DNA from: an uncultured Pelagibacteraceae bacterium
Lineage (GTDB): Bacteria; Pseudomonadota; Alphaproteobacteria; Pelagibacterales; Pelagibacteraceae
DNA length: 64,000 bases
Direction of reading: 5' to 3'
NCBI GenBank assembly: GCA_902520695.1
Contig: CABYOT010000008.1
Span: forward strand, 1 to 64,000
Shown: positions 21,890 through 30,548 of the stretch, piece by piece
Layout: each line of letters starts with the position of its first letter
Position numbering within the stretch: the first letter of the stretch is position 1
Position numbers and translations under genes: made by a program
Notes under the pieces: generated by a model
What the model was told of the DNA's origin: nothing
Databases searched by the model: none
The model's input: only the letters and a program-made list of their open reading frames with translations

Positions 21890-22564
21890 ATGACTAATGA
21901 TTTTGAAAAACTTGAAAATTTGATAGTGGGCTGCAAAAAATGCACTAGGTTGGTCAGTTTTAGAAAAAAGATAGCTAAAGAGAAACGAAAACAATACTTA
22001 AATGAAAAATATTGGGGAAAACCAATAACAGGCTTTGGTGACCCAAAAGCCAGAATTTTGTTTGTTGGTTTAGCACCAGCAGCACATGGTGGCAATAGAA
22101 CGGGTAGAGTTTTTACAGGAGATAGATCGTCTGATTTTTTATACAAGTGTCTTTATAAAGCAAAGTTATCTAACCAGCCAAATTCGAACCACAGAAATGA
22201 CGGACTTAAATTGAGAGATATATTTATAACTACTGCTTTAAAATGTGTCCCACCTGGAGATAAACCAACAAAAAAAGAACTAAACACTTGCTTTAAATAT
22301 TTTAATAAAGAAATTGAATACTTAGAAAATTTAAAAATTGTTGTTGCACTTGGGAAAATAGCTTTTGATGCTTGTATACAATTTTACAAAAAACATTACA
22401 GAATTGACTCAAATATTAAATTTGGGCATAGTAAATTCTTTAAACTCCCAAATAATATTTTATTGGTAGGTTCTTACCATCCAAGTCCAAGAAATGTAAA
22501 TACAGGAAGAATTAACGTAAATAAAATGACTAATTTATTTATTAAAGTAAAAAATACTATTTAG
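21890..22564 (+). CDS. Uracil-DNA glycosylase, family 5 (UDGb-like)
   Basis: This 224-residue base-excision repair enzyme removes uracil and possibly other deaminated bases. Four cysteines at 15, 18, 119 and 134 have the spacing expected for the structural 4Fe-4S cluster. Motif 1 is GLAPAAHGGNRTGR (60-73), which lacks the catalytic Asp/Asn of other families and is typical of family 5. The last motif is GSYHPSPRN with His197. Family 5 is better known from thermophiles but also occurs in many Alphaproteobacteria. Its end overlaps the convergent thioesterase gene by 8 bases. Confidence 0.9.
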   Translation: MTNDFEKLENLIVGCKKCTRLVSFRKKIAKEKRKQYLNEKYWGKPITGFGDPKARILFVGLAPAAHGGNRTGRVFTGDRSSDFLYKCLYKAKLSNQPNSNHRNDGLKLRDIFITTALKCVPPGDKPTKKELNTCFKYFNKEIEYLENLKIVVALGKIAFDACIQFYKKHYRIDSNIKFGHSKFFKLPNNILLVGSYHPSPRNVNTGRINVNKMTNLFIKVKNTI

Positions 22565-22952
22565 TTAATTGTTCTTTGAGTTTTTCAGGCATTTTGGTTG
22601 GTTTGCCCTCTTTATTAATTGTAGCTAAATGAACATCTGAAGTTAAAATTAAATTTTCTTTTACAAATATATCTTGCTTCATTTTGATTGACACATTCTT
22701 TACTTCTACAATTTCAGAAAAAATATCAAGTTTATCCTCTAATCTTGAAGGTTTTATAAAATTTATATTACAAGATTTAACAATTATATGTATTCCATAA
22801 TTTTCTTTCAGGTTAGAATTTGTAAATTTTACAGAGGCAATGGCATCAGTTCTAGCGCGCTCTATAAATTTTAAATAATTTGCATAATAAACTACTCCAC
22901 CAGCATCTGTATCCTCATAATAAACATTAAAACTTGATTTAAATTTTTTCAT
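22557..22952 (-). CDS. Hot-dog fold acyl-CoA thioesterase (YbgC/4-hydroxybenzoyl-CoA type)
   Basis: This is a 131-residue single hot-dog domain. The active-site signature YEDTDAGGVVYYANYLKF lies at about residues 12-29, with Asp16 as the presumed catalytic residue. The motif then continues ERARTDAI. YbgC is usually found beside tolQRAB, but no tol genes are here, so the physiological substrate stays open (short-chain or aromatic acyl-CoA). Confidence 0.85.
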   Translation of the reverse strand: MKKFKSSFNVYYEDTDAGGVVYYANYLKFIERARTDAIASVKFTNSNLKENYGIHIIVKSCNINFIKPSRLEDKLDIFSEIVEVKNVSIKMKQDIFVKENLILTSDVHLATINKEGKPTKMPEKLKEQLTK

Positions 22953-23005
22953 AAAAATAATAATATCAAAGTGAAAATATTTTTTATACTAATGATTAAT
23001 ACAAT

Positions 23006-23143
23006 ATGAAAATTTATATAATTTGGTTAATTGGTGTTATATTATGGAATTTTGGATATCCAGAAGCCGCTCCAATCCTTGACGTTTTGGCTGCAATAAT
23101 ACTGTCTTTATTAAGTTTTGGTTTGAAAAAATATCTTAATTAA
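23006..23143 (+). CDS. Very small membrane protein, 45 residues, function unknown
   Basis: This open frame encodes MKIYIIWLIGVILWNFGYP, a short loop, LDVLAAIILSLLSFGLKKYLN and a stop. It has two hydrophobic helices and a basic end, which is typical of short conserved SAR11 membrane proteins. A TATACT box lies about 16 bases upstream of the ATG, and no Shine-Dalgarno sequence is visible. It fills the gap between the divergent thioesterase gene and the convergent DUF3047 gene. I do not recognise a family. Confidence 0.6.
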   Translation: MKIYIIWLIGVILWNFGYPEAAPILDVLAAIILSLLSFGLKKYLN

Positions 23144-23147
23144 ACTT

Positions 23148-23810
23148 TTATTCAGAGGAAAAAAAAATATTTTGGTAATAACTAACTGCGGTTAGTTTTG
23201 AATTATCGGTATCTGCCATAATTGCAATTCCTGAAAGCTCATCAACGTCTAAATCATGAAATTTTTTAAAGTCTTCTTTTACATTAGCTTTTACTGTAAC
23301 CCATTCATTTAAATTTGACTTTGTTGAAGCTAGAACGCTATCGATAGATTTCTTTGTATATGGGCTTGGCCATGTCTCTCCTACATTTGAATTGCTTGAA
23401 AAAACATAGTTTATAGCTCTATTTGATAGTGGTGTTGCACCAGTTTTTTTGATTACAAAAACTCTAGCAGCAAAATCATGACCTTTTTTTGTATTTTCTT
23501 TTATACCTTTAAGATCTTTTTCAATCTTCCAAGTAATATTTATAAAAGGAGTTTCATCTAAATTAATTTTTATTTCTTTGCCTACACCTGATGCTGCATT
23601 TTCTGCTACTGCTTTCAAATAACTTCCGTTCTCATTATTTCCAATAGAATACAATGTTTTTTCATCGGCTCCTCTTACTTTTCTGACTTTTAATGAATTT
23701 AATTCCTCCTCAGTAAAATCGAAAACCATTAGTTTTTCGGCACAAACCGATGATATAAACAAAAAATAAATTGTTATTATTTTAATAAATTTTATAGACA
23801 CACTTTTCAT
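23148..23810 (-). CDS. Exported DUF3047-family protein
   Basis: This 220-residue protein has an N-terminal signal peptide (about residues 1-24, ending SSVCA). The mature part resembles DUF3047: a beta-rich fold with ITWKIEKDLKG, HDFAARVFVIKK, INYVFSSNSNVGETWPSPYT and GIAIMADTDNS. Many DUF3047 members keep these same blocks, but none has a firmly known activity that I can cite. It is probably periplasmic and lies downstream of the alcohol dehydrogenase with a 45-base gap. Confidence 0.8.
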   Translation of the reverse strand: MKSVSIKFIKIITIYFLFISSVCAEKLMVFDFTEEELNSLKVRKVRGADEKTLYSIGNNENGSYLKAVAENAASGVGKEIKINLDETPFINITWKIEKDLKGIKENTKKGHDFAARVFVIKKTGATPLSNRAINYVFSSNSNVGETWPSPYTKKSIDSVLASTKSNLNEWVTVKANVKEDFKKFHDLDVDELSGIAIMADTDNSKLTAVSYYQNIFFSSE

Positions 23811-23855
23811 ATAATTAATTATTTTTAATTATCAACTATAGTTTAAAATATACCT

Positions 23856-24860
23856 TTAAGGCAAAAGAACAATTTTTGGTGAAGAACAGGTTCCGTCATG
23901 AATTTGCTTAAAGGCCTCTGCACCTTTCTTTAATTCCCTGTATTCTATCCAATCTAATTTGCCAATTTCTCTGTCAGCTAAAATTTTGATTGTCTGTTCA
24001 AAATCTTGATTAGTATAGCAATATGTACCAATAAAAGTTACCTCTTGAAGAGTTGCTTTTCTAAAATTAAACTCTCCTGCAGCCTGAGTTAATCCGATAT
24101 GTATTATGGTACCACCAGGTTTAATAACCGAGATCGATTGTTGTCTTGAAACTTCTAAGCCTACTGTATCAAAGACAATATCAAAACTATCATTTTGTAT
24201 TTCTTTGTCCGATGGATTAACAAACTTGCCTTCAAAATATTTTGAACACTTTGTTAGTCTCAAATTATTGGGATCAGACATAACAATATTTTTGTTTCCT
24301 TTAATTTTAGATAATATTAACGAGCACAATAATCCAATCGCTCCGGCTCCTTGAACTAAAGTTCTACATTCAGATAGAGGTTTTTTTAGAGAATTCTCTC
24401 CCATTAAGACCGCATGCAAAGCAACTGCTGTTGGTTCTGCTATAGCTGCTTCATTAAGATTTAAATGGTCGGGTACCTCATAAATATTTTGATTAGGAGA
24501 AGAAACTAACTCTGCAAAAACTCCTTGTCTTTCATATGGTCTGTTCATTCCTAAGAGAACTCTATGTGGACACAAATGCTCTCGCCCACTTGTGCAATAT
24601 TCACATTTTCCACATGTAATTAATGGATTTAAAACAGCATTTTTTCCTTGAAATTTACCATTTTGTATTACACCACTTACTTCATGTCCAATTATTAGTG
24701 GAGCAATTCTTCGTTCATCTTTTCCGTGATACGCATGCATATCTGATCCACATATACCTGAGGCATGAACTTTTAATATACTTTCTCCACTTGTCTCTAC
24801 AGGATCTTTTTCTTCTCTGTAAACCAATTTTTCAACACCGGTATAGACTAAAGCTTTCAT
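23856..24860 (-). CDS. Zinc-dependent medium-chain alcohol/polyol dehydrogenase
   Basis: This is a 334-residue MDR-family enzyme. The catalytic zinc ligands are Cys37 (GICGSDMH) and His59 with Glu60 (IGHEVSG). The structural zinc Cys residues are 83, 86, 89 and 97. The NAD-binding Rossmann segment is VQGAGAIGLL (about 170-179). It resembles the threonine, sorbitol and galactitol-1-phosphate dehydrogenase branch. It starts 2 bases after the NCS1 transporter gene, so it may act on a compound that the transporter imports. Confidence 0.88.
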   Translation of the reverse strand: MKALVYTGVEKLVYREEKDPVETSGESILKVHASGICGSDMHAYHGKDERRIAPLIIGHEVSGVIQNGKFQGKNAVLNPLITCGKCEYCTSGREHLCPHRVLLGMNRPYERQGVFAELVSSPNQNIYEVPDHLNLNEAAIAEPTAVALHAVLMGENSLKKPLSECRTLVQGAGAIGLLCSLILSKIKGNKNIVMSDPNNLRLTKCSKYFEGKFVNPSDKEIQNDSFDIVFDTVGLEVSRQQSISVIKPGGTIIHIGLTQAAGEFNFRKATLQEVTFIGTYCYTNQDFEQTIKILADREIGKLDWIEYRELKKGAEAFKQIHDGTCSSPKIVLLP

Positions 24861-24862
24861 AA

Positions 24863-26314
24863 TTATTTTTCAGCTAGAAGATAATATATAAAAAACGATA
24901 CGACAAATCCTAATATCCAAGAAAATGATTTTATATCTGAGAAATTGATATTCCATAATAATGAAAATGAGAATATAAAACCAATAATAAGTGAATACAG
25001 AGCTTTATAGTTCCAACCATTTGAATACATATATTCATTTCCATCCCTCAAAAAAAACAGATCTTTGTGATTTACTTTCCCTTTTTTCACCAGATAGTAG
25101 TCAGCAACTATTATTGCAAAAATTGGACCGAAAAATGCTGCAAGACCATCGATAATATTTATTATGCCTATTTGACTTAAAATAGAAGGCCACAAACCAC
25201 CAACAATTAAACCAATTATTAAAATTAATACTCCAGAAGTTTTGAGATCTAAATTATTAGGAATAAAATTTATTATACTATTTTGCGTGGGGACATAATT
25301 AGAAATTAAATTAGTAGATATAGACGAAACAATTATAAAAATTAGAGCAAAGACCGTTAAGCCAGTATTGTCTAATTTTCCAATAATATCCATTGGCTTA
25401 GTTAATAATTGATCAACAACAATAAGCTTTTGATTTAAAACAACATCTACTCCAACTACTATAGATGTTGCTAAAAATGAAAACAAAATCATATTTAGAA
25501 AAAGATTTAGGTTTCCCAATTTTAGATCTTTTTCTGTTTTTACATATCTAGAAAAATCTCCAAAATTTAACAACACAATGGAAAAGTAAGAGAAAATTGT
25601 GCCCGTTAAGACCAAAAAAGGTAAAAAGTTAGATTTTGAAAAAAAATTTCCCTCTGTTGTATTTGATTTAAGAGACTGAAAAATTTGTGTGTGACTTTCA
25701 GAAGTTAAAATTAAAAAAAATACAAACAAACCTAGATAAATAAATATAGCTGAAAACTGTAAAAATCTTTGATTAAACCTTTGTCCATTTGTAAATAAAA
25801 AATACTGAATAACAAAAGTTAGTATTAATGAAATCCAATCAATAATATTTAATCCAAGAAAGAAAGCTAAAAATACTTGACCATCTGGAATTTGACTATC
25901 CAAGTTATAATATATAAAAATTCTAATTAGATATGTAATTGATTTTGATATAAAAAATGTTTGAATACCAAACATAAATACTCCGATAACAAATCTAAAG
26001 AGACTTAAGTATTTGGCTCCATTTAAGCCCATTGATATTCTAAGCATGACAGGAAAAGGTAATCCATGCTTTTGTGAAGGTTTGCCGATCAACGATACAA
26101 AAAAATAAATTAATATAGAGGCGGCTAATGAAGAAGTTAAGACCAGTACAGCACTAAGATTATATATTAAATATAAAGAGGCTATTAACGCAAAACCTGC
26201 AATGGTTTGGATGCTATTAGCCCAAAAACAAAATAAATCAATTGATGTCCATGTTTTATTACTTGGGTTAACTGTGGCTAATTCAAAATTTTTTAATTCT
26301 ATATTCTGACTCAC
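24863..26314 (-). CDS. NCS1-family nucleobase/hydantoin-type cation symporter
   Basis: This 483-residue protein with about 12 membrane helices belongs to the NCS1 family, which imports purines, pyrimidines, hydantoins, allantoin or related vitamins with Na+ or H+. The family block HGLPFPVMLRISMGLNGAKY lies at 83-102. The next block reads MFGIQ at 114-118, where the hydantoin transporter Mhp1 has Trp117 and Gln121 stacking on and binding the substrate ring. Here the Trp is Met114, while Gln118 is kept. The substrate is therefore probably not a classical hydantoin. It forms a two-gene unit with the zinc dehydrogenase. Confidence 0.85.
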   Translation of the reverse strand: MSQNIELKNFELATVNPSNKTWTSIDLFCFWANSIQTIAGFALIASLYLIYNLSAVLVLTSSLAASILIYFFVSLIGKPSQKHGLPFPVMLRISMGLNGAKYLSLFRFVIGVFMFGIQTFFISKSITYLIRIFIYYNLDSQIPDGQVFLAFFLGLNIIDWISLILTFVIQYFLFTNGQRFNQRFLQFSAIFIYLGLFVFFLILTSESHTQIFQSLKSNTTEGNFFSKSNFLPFLVLTGTIFSYFSIVLLNFGDFSRYVKTEKDLKLGNLNLFLNMILFSFLATSIVVGVDVVLNQKLIVVDQLLTKPMDIIGKLDNTGLTVFALIFIIVSSISTNLISNYVPTQNSIINFIPNNLDLKTSGVLILIIGLIVGGLWPSILSQIGIINIIDGLAAFFGPIFAIIVADYYLVKKGKVNHKDLFFLRDGNEYMYSNGWNYKALYSLIIGFIFSFSLLWNINFSDIKSFSWILGFVVSFFIYYLLAEK

Positions 26315-26324
26315 TAATGTAACC

Positions 26325-26353
26325 TTAAACTAAAATATTTATATGTCTATAAT
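26325..26353 (+). promoter_or_regulatory. Candidate sigma-70-type promoter for the DMT transporter gene
   Basis: A perfect -10 box TATAAT (26348-26353) stands 17 bases after TTAAAC (26325-26330), a partial match to the -35 consensus, and 26 bases before the ATG. In such AT-rich DNA chance matches are common, so this is tentative. Confidence 0.4.
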
Positions 26354-26379
26354 AGTGATATCCATAATTTTGTAATTTG

Positions 26380-27273
26380 ATGAATTTTCTAAAAAATAAT
26401 ATTGGCTACGTTTCTATGTTTGTGGCAGTAATAGGTTTCGGTTCAGGTCCACCGTTTGTGAAATTAGCATTACAGGAATTTTATGTAATGGATTTAATGG
26501 CAGTACGATTCTCCTTAGCATTTATTTTGATGTTAATTTTTGCTTTAATCATGAGGGCAGATTTAAAAATTAAAAAAATTGGATTTACTCCTTTTTTAAT
26601 GGGTTTATTAAATCCTTTTCTTGTTACTCTAAGTTTTCATATTGGTCTTCTACTTACCTCACCTGTAAATGGAGTTGCTTTAATTAGCACTTTGCCAATA
26701 TGGCAACCATTTGTTGCAAGACTTTTTTTAAAAGAAAAAATTGAAATAAAAGTAATTATTGGAGTCTGTATAACAATTATTGGAACTTTAATTTTACTTA
26801 CAAGTCAAACAAAATCAGGACAAGGAAATTATATAGGTGATTTAATAATCTTTTTAGGAATGATTTGTGTTTCCATAAATGAGGTTTTAGGAAGAAGATT
26901 TATGCAAACTAAAGTTGATCAATTGGGTGTTAATACTTATCAATATTTTATTGGTGCTATACTATCTTTATTAGTTCTTTTTATAATTTGGCCAAATTCA
27001 AGTTTTGAATATCAAAATTATTTAAATTTTTCACCACCAGTTTTAGCGGCTATAACTTTATCTTGTATAACGTTTGGAGCATATTTGTTTTATAATTTTG
27101 CTCTCAGAAGAGTTCCAGTAGGTAGAATTAGTTTGATGTATCCTTTAACAGGCCCTATTGGTGCAACAATGTCTTGGTTAATAATTGACTCTCCAATTTC
27201 AACTAAGGTTTTTATATCTTTAGCAATAATTCTTATTGGAACTATTATACCTCAACTAAATAAGTCTAGCTAA
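26380..27273 (+). CDS. EamA/DMT-family drug/metabolite transporter
   Basis: This is a 297-residue inner-membrane protein with ten predicted helices in two EamA repeats (about residues 10-140 and 152-295). The start is set at the ATG at 26380; a TTG directly before it would add one residue. Family traits include GSGPPFVKLALQEF and the second-repeat block GAYLFYNFALRRVPVGRISL. Substrates of this family (amino acids, nucleosides, others) cannot be told from sequence. It runs divergently from the NCS1 gene, and its end overlaps the convergent dctM gene by 4 bases. Confidence 0.9.
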   Translation: MNFLKNNIGYVSMFVAVIGFGSGPPFVKLALQEFYVMDLMAVRFSLAFILMLIFALIMRADLKIKKIGFTPFLMGLLNPFLVTLSFHIGLLLTSPVNGVALISTLPIWQPFVARLFLKEKIEIKVIIGVCITIIGTLILLTSQTKSGQGNYIGDLIIFLGMICVSINEVLGRRFMQTKVDQLGVNTYQYFIGAILSLLVLFIIWPNSSFEYQNYLNFSPPVLAAITLSCITFGAYLFYNFALRRVPVGRISLMYPLTGPIGATMSWLIIDSPISTKVFISLAIILIGTIIPQLNKSS

Positions 27274-28610
27274 GGTGATGGGTACATTATCCCAGGCAAC
27301 CACAATGCTATTTTTGGAAATATTATAATTAATACTAAACCAATGACTTGGATAACCATAAATTGCATCATGCCAAGATAGATATCTTTTAAATCCCATT
27401 CTGGAACCACACCTTTTAAGAAATAAGCAGATAATGCTACAGGAGGTGAGAGCCATGCGGTTTGGAGATTAACGGCCACTAATATTGCAAACCATGTAAG
27501 ATTAAATCCTAACTCTATCACTAAAGGTAAAACAATAGGTAATACTATTAAAACTATAGGCACCCACTCTAAAGGCCATCCTAATAAAAAAATAGCAGCC
27601 ATTATAATTGCTAATATTACGTACCTATTAACCTCTAAATTTAAAAGAAAATCAGTTAATAGAGATGGAGTTCCTAATTTTGAGAATACTGCTCCAAAAA
27701 AATTTGATGCAGCAACTAAAAACATTATTAGAGCTGTAATCTCCAAAGTTTTTAAAAGAGCATCTTTCAGACCTGGCAGAGTTAATTTTTTATATGTTAG
27801 TGCAAGTAAGATAGCACCAAACGCTCCCATACCAGCTCCTTCAGTTGGAGTAGCAAGACCAAATAGAATACTTCCTAATGCAAAAAAAACTAATCCTGCA
27901 GGAGGAATTAGTCCCATAATAAATTCATACCAAACCTTAGCCATATTAGTAGGTTGTTCATTTGCTGGTAAAACGGGGCCAAGTTTTGGATTTAGATAGC
28001 ATCTTAATGTAGTGTAAGCTGCGTACAGACATGCTAATAAAATACCTGGCATTATAGCTGCAGCAAATAAATCTGTAACAGGAATTTCTAAAACAGGACC
28101 CATCACAACTAACATAATACTTGGAGGAATTAAAATTCCAAGAGTTCCACCGGCACAAATCAAACCAGCTGAAAGTCTTGTATCATAGCCAGTTCTTATC
28201 ATGGTTTTACCGGCCATTATTCCTAAGATCGTAACAGAGGCACCAACAATACCTGTTGCAGCTGCAAAAATAGTTGAAACAAACATTACAGCATAAAACA
28301 ATGCTCCTCTTGTCTTAGAAAGCATTAACTGAACTGCATTAAACAATCTTTCCATTAGACCTGCTTGCTCCATTAAAATTCCCATAAAGATAAAGAGTGG
28401 CACGGCGGCGAGTGTATTCTCCGTCATAATCATATTGAACTGAAGTGTCATTAAGTAAAAAACTAATTTACCAAAACCCCAATATCCAAAAACAAGGCCT
28501 AAAAATATTAAAGTAAATGAAATTGGAAAACCAACAAAGATAGCAAATAACATGCAGCCAATCATTATTGCTCCGATTATTTCTGGGCTAAAGAAATCCA
28601 TTATGGCCAT
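27270..28610 (-). CDS. dctM: TRAP transporter large permease (DctM)
   Basis: This 446-residue protein with about 12 membrane helices forms the substrate and sodium channel of a TRAP importer. Conserved parts include GFPISFTLIFLGLVFGYWG near the start and GTLGILIPPSIMLVVMGP (about 157-173), the typical GxLGxLIPPS block of DctM. It overlaps dctQ by 10 bases. Together with dctP and dctQ it forms a complete system resembling the TakP or fat-DctQ branch. Confidence 0.93.
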   Translation of the reverse strand: MAIMDFFSPEIIGAIMIGCMLFAIFVGFPISFTLIFLGLVFGYWGFGKLVFYLMTLQFNMIMTENTLAAVPLFIFMGILMEQAGLMERLFNAVQLMLSKTRGALFYAVMFVSTIFAAATGIVGASVTILGIMAGKTMIRTGYDTRLSAGLICAGGTLGILIPPSIMLVVMGPVLEIPVTDLFAAAIMPGILLACLYAAYTTLRCYLNPKLGPVLPANEQPTNMAKVWYEFIMGLIPPAGLVFFALGSILFGLATPTEGAGMGAFGAILLALTYKKLTLPGLKDALLKTLEITALIMFLVAASNFFGAVFSKLGTPSLLTDFLLNLEVNRYVILAIIMAAIFLLGWPLEWVPIVLIVLPIVLPLVIELGFNLTWFAILVAVNLQTAWLSPPVALSAYFLKGVVPEWDLKDIYLGMMQFMVIQVIGLVLIIIFPKIALWLPGIMYPSP

Positions 28611-29257
28611 CTCCCTTTAACAAAAGCATAATAAGTTTTTAAAATTTCTGATACACCTTGTACTAAAAGTAAAAATGCACCAATTGGCATACAACTTTTC
28701 AAAGGCCACATAATCGGCATCCATGTTGTGTCCATTGCTCTTTGAATTCTTACTTTGCCACCCAAACATTCTTCTAAATTTGATCTTCCACAAATTGAGG
28801 TATAAGCATAATCAAAACTTACAAGAAAAAATACAAGAAACCCTGGTATAAAAAATAATAAATATAGAAATAAATCTACTCTAGCCTGATTTTTAACTGA
28901 CCAATTCCGGTAAAGAAAATCTGCTCTTATATGTATTCCTTTTGATAATGTATAGGCTGCACCTAACATAAATAAAGCACCAGCCAACATTCTACTTATG
29001 TCAAACGACCACAAAGTAGGCCTGTTAAAAAAATGTCTCCCAATAACCTCATGGATCATTGCATAAATTAGAAACACTGTTAACCAGGCGAATACTTTGC
29101 CAGTGATCAACATTTTTGAGTCTATGAATTCTATTGTTTTTGCCATCCAAGGAGTCATATCCTCTGGCATTTTTAAACTTGTTCTTCTTTCGGCTATAAG
29201 TTCGTCAGTAATATCAAGATTTTCTTTAACTTTAGGCTCTGAATCTTTATCAACCAT
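28601..29257 (-). CDS. dctQ: TRAP transporter small permease (DctQ, enlarged form)
   Basis: This is a 218-residue small permease with four predicted helices. It has a hydrophilic N-terminal extension of about 45 residues and a loop of about 30 residues containing SNLEECLGGKVRIQRAMDTTW before the last helix. This larger form is associated with TRAP systems for 2-oxo or hydroxy acids rather than the C4-dicarboxylate type. It lies 78 bases downstream of dctP, separated by a strong terminator-like hairpin, and overlaps dctM. Confidence 0.9.
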   Translation of the reverse strand: MVDKDSEPKVKENLDITDELIAERRTSLKMPEDMTPWMAKTIEFIDSKMLITGKVFAWLTVFLIYAMIHEVIGRHFFNRPTLWSFDISRMLAGALFMLGAAYTLSKGIHIRADFLYRNWSVKNQARVDLFLYLLFFIPGFLVFFLVSFDYAYTSICGRSNLEECLGGKVRIQRAMDTTWMPIMWPLKSCMPIGAFLLLVQGVSEILKTYYAFVKGRWP

Positions 29258-29289
29258 TTAACAAGTATAGTTATTTAAATTAAATTTGT

Positions 29290-29324
29290 AAAAAAAACGG
29301 GGATTTTTAAATAATCCCCGTTTT
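29290..29324 (-). terminator. Rho-independent terminator or attenuator between dctP and dctQ
   Basis: A perfect 12-base-pair stem (arms 29294-29305 and 29313-29324, core CGGGG/CCCCG) with a 7-base loop is followed on the minus strand by an unbroken T run. It lies right after the dctP stop codon. Partial read-through would give more binding protein than permease. Confidence 0.85.
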
Positions 29325-29335
29325 AATATTTTTAA

Positions 29336-30424
29336 CTACTGTTGTGATGCGAATGCAGTTCCAATTGATGCATCAGATGTTTCCATTTGTGCAATAAAAG
29401 GTACTACAATTTTTGCATGTGCAGTCATGTGCTCATAAACTTCTTTAAAGAAAGCATTTGATGCAGCATTCTTTTTAAGAGTTGCTTGAGCAGCGTTCAT
29501 GTATTCAGTGAAATAATCAGCTGGTGTATCCCAAAGTTTTACACCGTGATTTTCAGTAAGATCGATTAACGCTTTACCATTTTCTACAGCTCTATTAGTG
29601 ATGTTTCTAGTGATCATCGCTTCAGATGCAACTTCCATTGCATATTTTTGATGGTCAGTTAAAGAATTGTAAACATCTCCATTAATATAGATATCACCAT
29701 TTACTACGTTCTGGTGTAATCCTTGTAGATAGTAGTTTTTAAGAACTTTTTGAAAACCAAAAACTGAGTCTGGTTTTGGACAACACCATTCAGCAGCATC
29801 GATAGTTCCTTTTTCAAGTGCTGGTAATATATCACCACCTGATAAAGATACTGATGCAATTCCGATATCTTTGTATGTTTGTCCTGGAATTCCTGGAGGA
29901 GTTCTAAATCTGTATTTTCTGAAATCATCCATGTTTTTAATTGGCTCTTTGAACCAACCTAATGCTTCAGGTCCTGATGATGCCATCACGAAACCTTTTA
30001 CATTCATTCCCATTTCGCTCCATAATTGATCATATAATTCTTTACCACCATTATCGAAATACCATGCTAACCAAGATTTAGTACTTAAACCAATTCCTCC
30101 ACCAGCAACTGGTGATCCAAATAGCATCGCAGCTGGGTGATAGTTTGACCAGTAGTGAGTCCATGCTGCACCACCATCTACTAGACCTTTATCAACAGCC
30201 TCTAGTGTTTCTTTCATACCAACAACTTCACCTTTTGAAAGAAGCTCAAATTTTAACTCTCCACGAGTTAACTTTGTTACTCTGTCAGTCCACATTTTTA
30301 CGATTTGTCCATCGTATGATGTTTTAGGAAAAGTAAGTTGGATTTTTAATGTTTTAGCAGAAGCAGATCCAATTACTGAAACCGCAAATACTAAAGCTAA
30401 AATCATTGAAGTGATTTTTTTCAT
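29336..30424 (-). CDS. dctP: TRAP transporter periplasmic substrate-binding protein (DctP, TakP-like)
   Basis: This 362-residue protein has a signal peptide (about residues 1-23, ending GSASA). The block RFRTPPGIPGQTYKDIG is followed by GGDILPALEKGTIDAAEW. These match the arginine-containing and EW-containing regions that bind the carboxylate in TakP-type proteins, which take 2-oxo monocarboxylic acids; related members take other hydroxy acids. I infer an organic acid substrate but cannot name it. A GAGGG ribosome site precedes the ATG, and a terminator follows the gene. Confidence 0.9.
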   Translation of the reverse strand: MKKITSMILALVFAVSVIGSASAKTLKIQLTFPKTSYDGQIVKMWTDRVTKLTRGELKFELLSKGEVVGMKETLEAVDKGLVDGGAAWTHYWSNYHPAAMLFGSPVAGGGIGLSTKSWLAWYFDNGGKELYDQLWSEMGMNVKGFVMASSGPEALGWFKEPIKNMDDFRKYRFRTPPGIPGQTYKDIGIASVSLSGGDILPALEKGTIDAAEWCCPKPDSVFGFQKVLKNYYLQGLHQNVVNGDIYINGDVYNSLTDHQKYAMEVASEAMITRNITNRAVENGKALIDLTENHGVKLWDTPADYFTEYMNAAQATLKKNAASNAFFKEVYEHMTAHAKIVVPFIAQMETSDASIGTAFASQQ

Positions 30425-30548
30425 TATTTATCCCTCTCTTTGTTGTTATTAAGTCTTAATAATGATTGAAGTAAAACTCATTGGATGACAAAAGTAAAAC
30501 GATTAATTGTTCCAGCCTTTATAAATACAACCTAAAGTTTAATTAGGT

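Noticed and set aside
30530-30548. ACCTAA/TTAGGT inverted repeat after the HIBADH-like gene
   Set aside because: The arms are 6 bases with no T run; it is too weak for a terminator in such AT-rich DNA.
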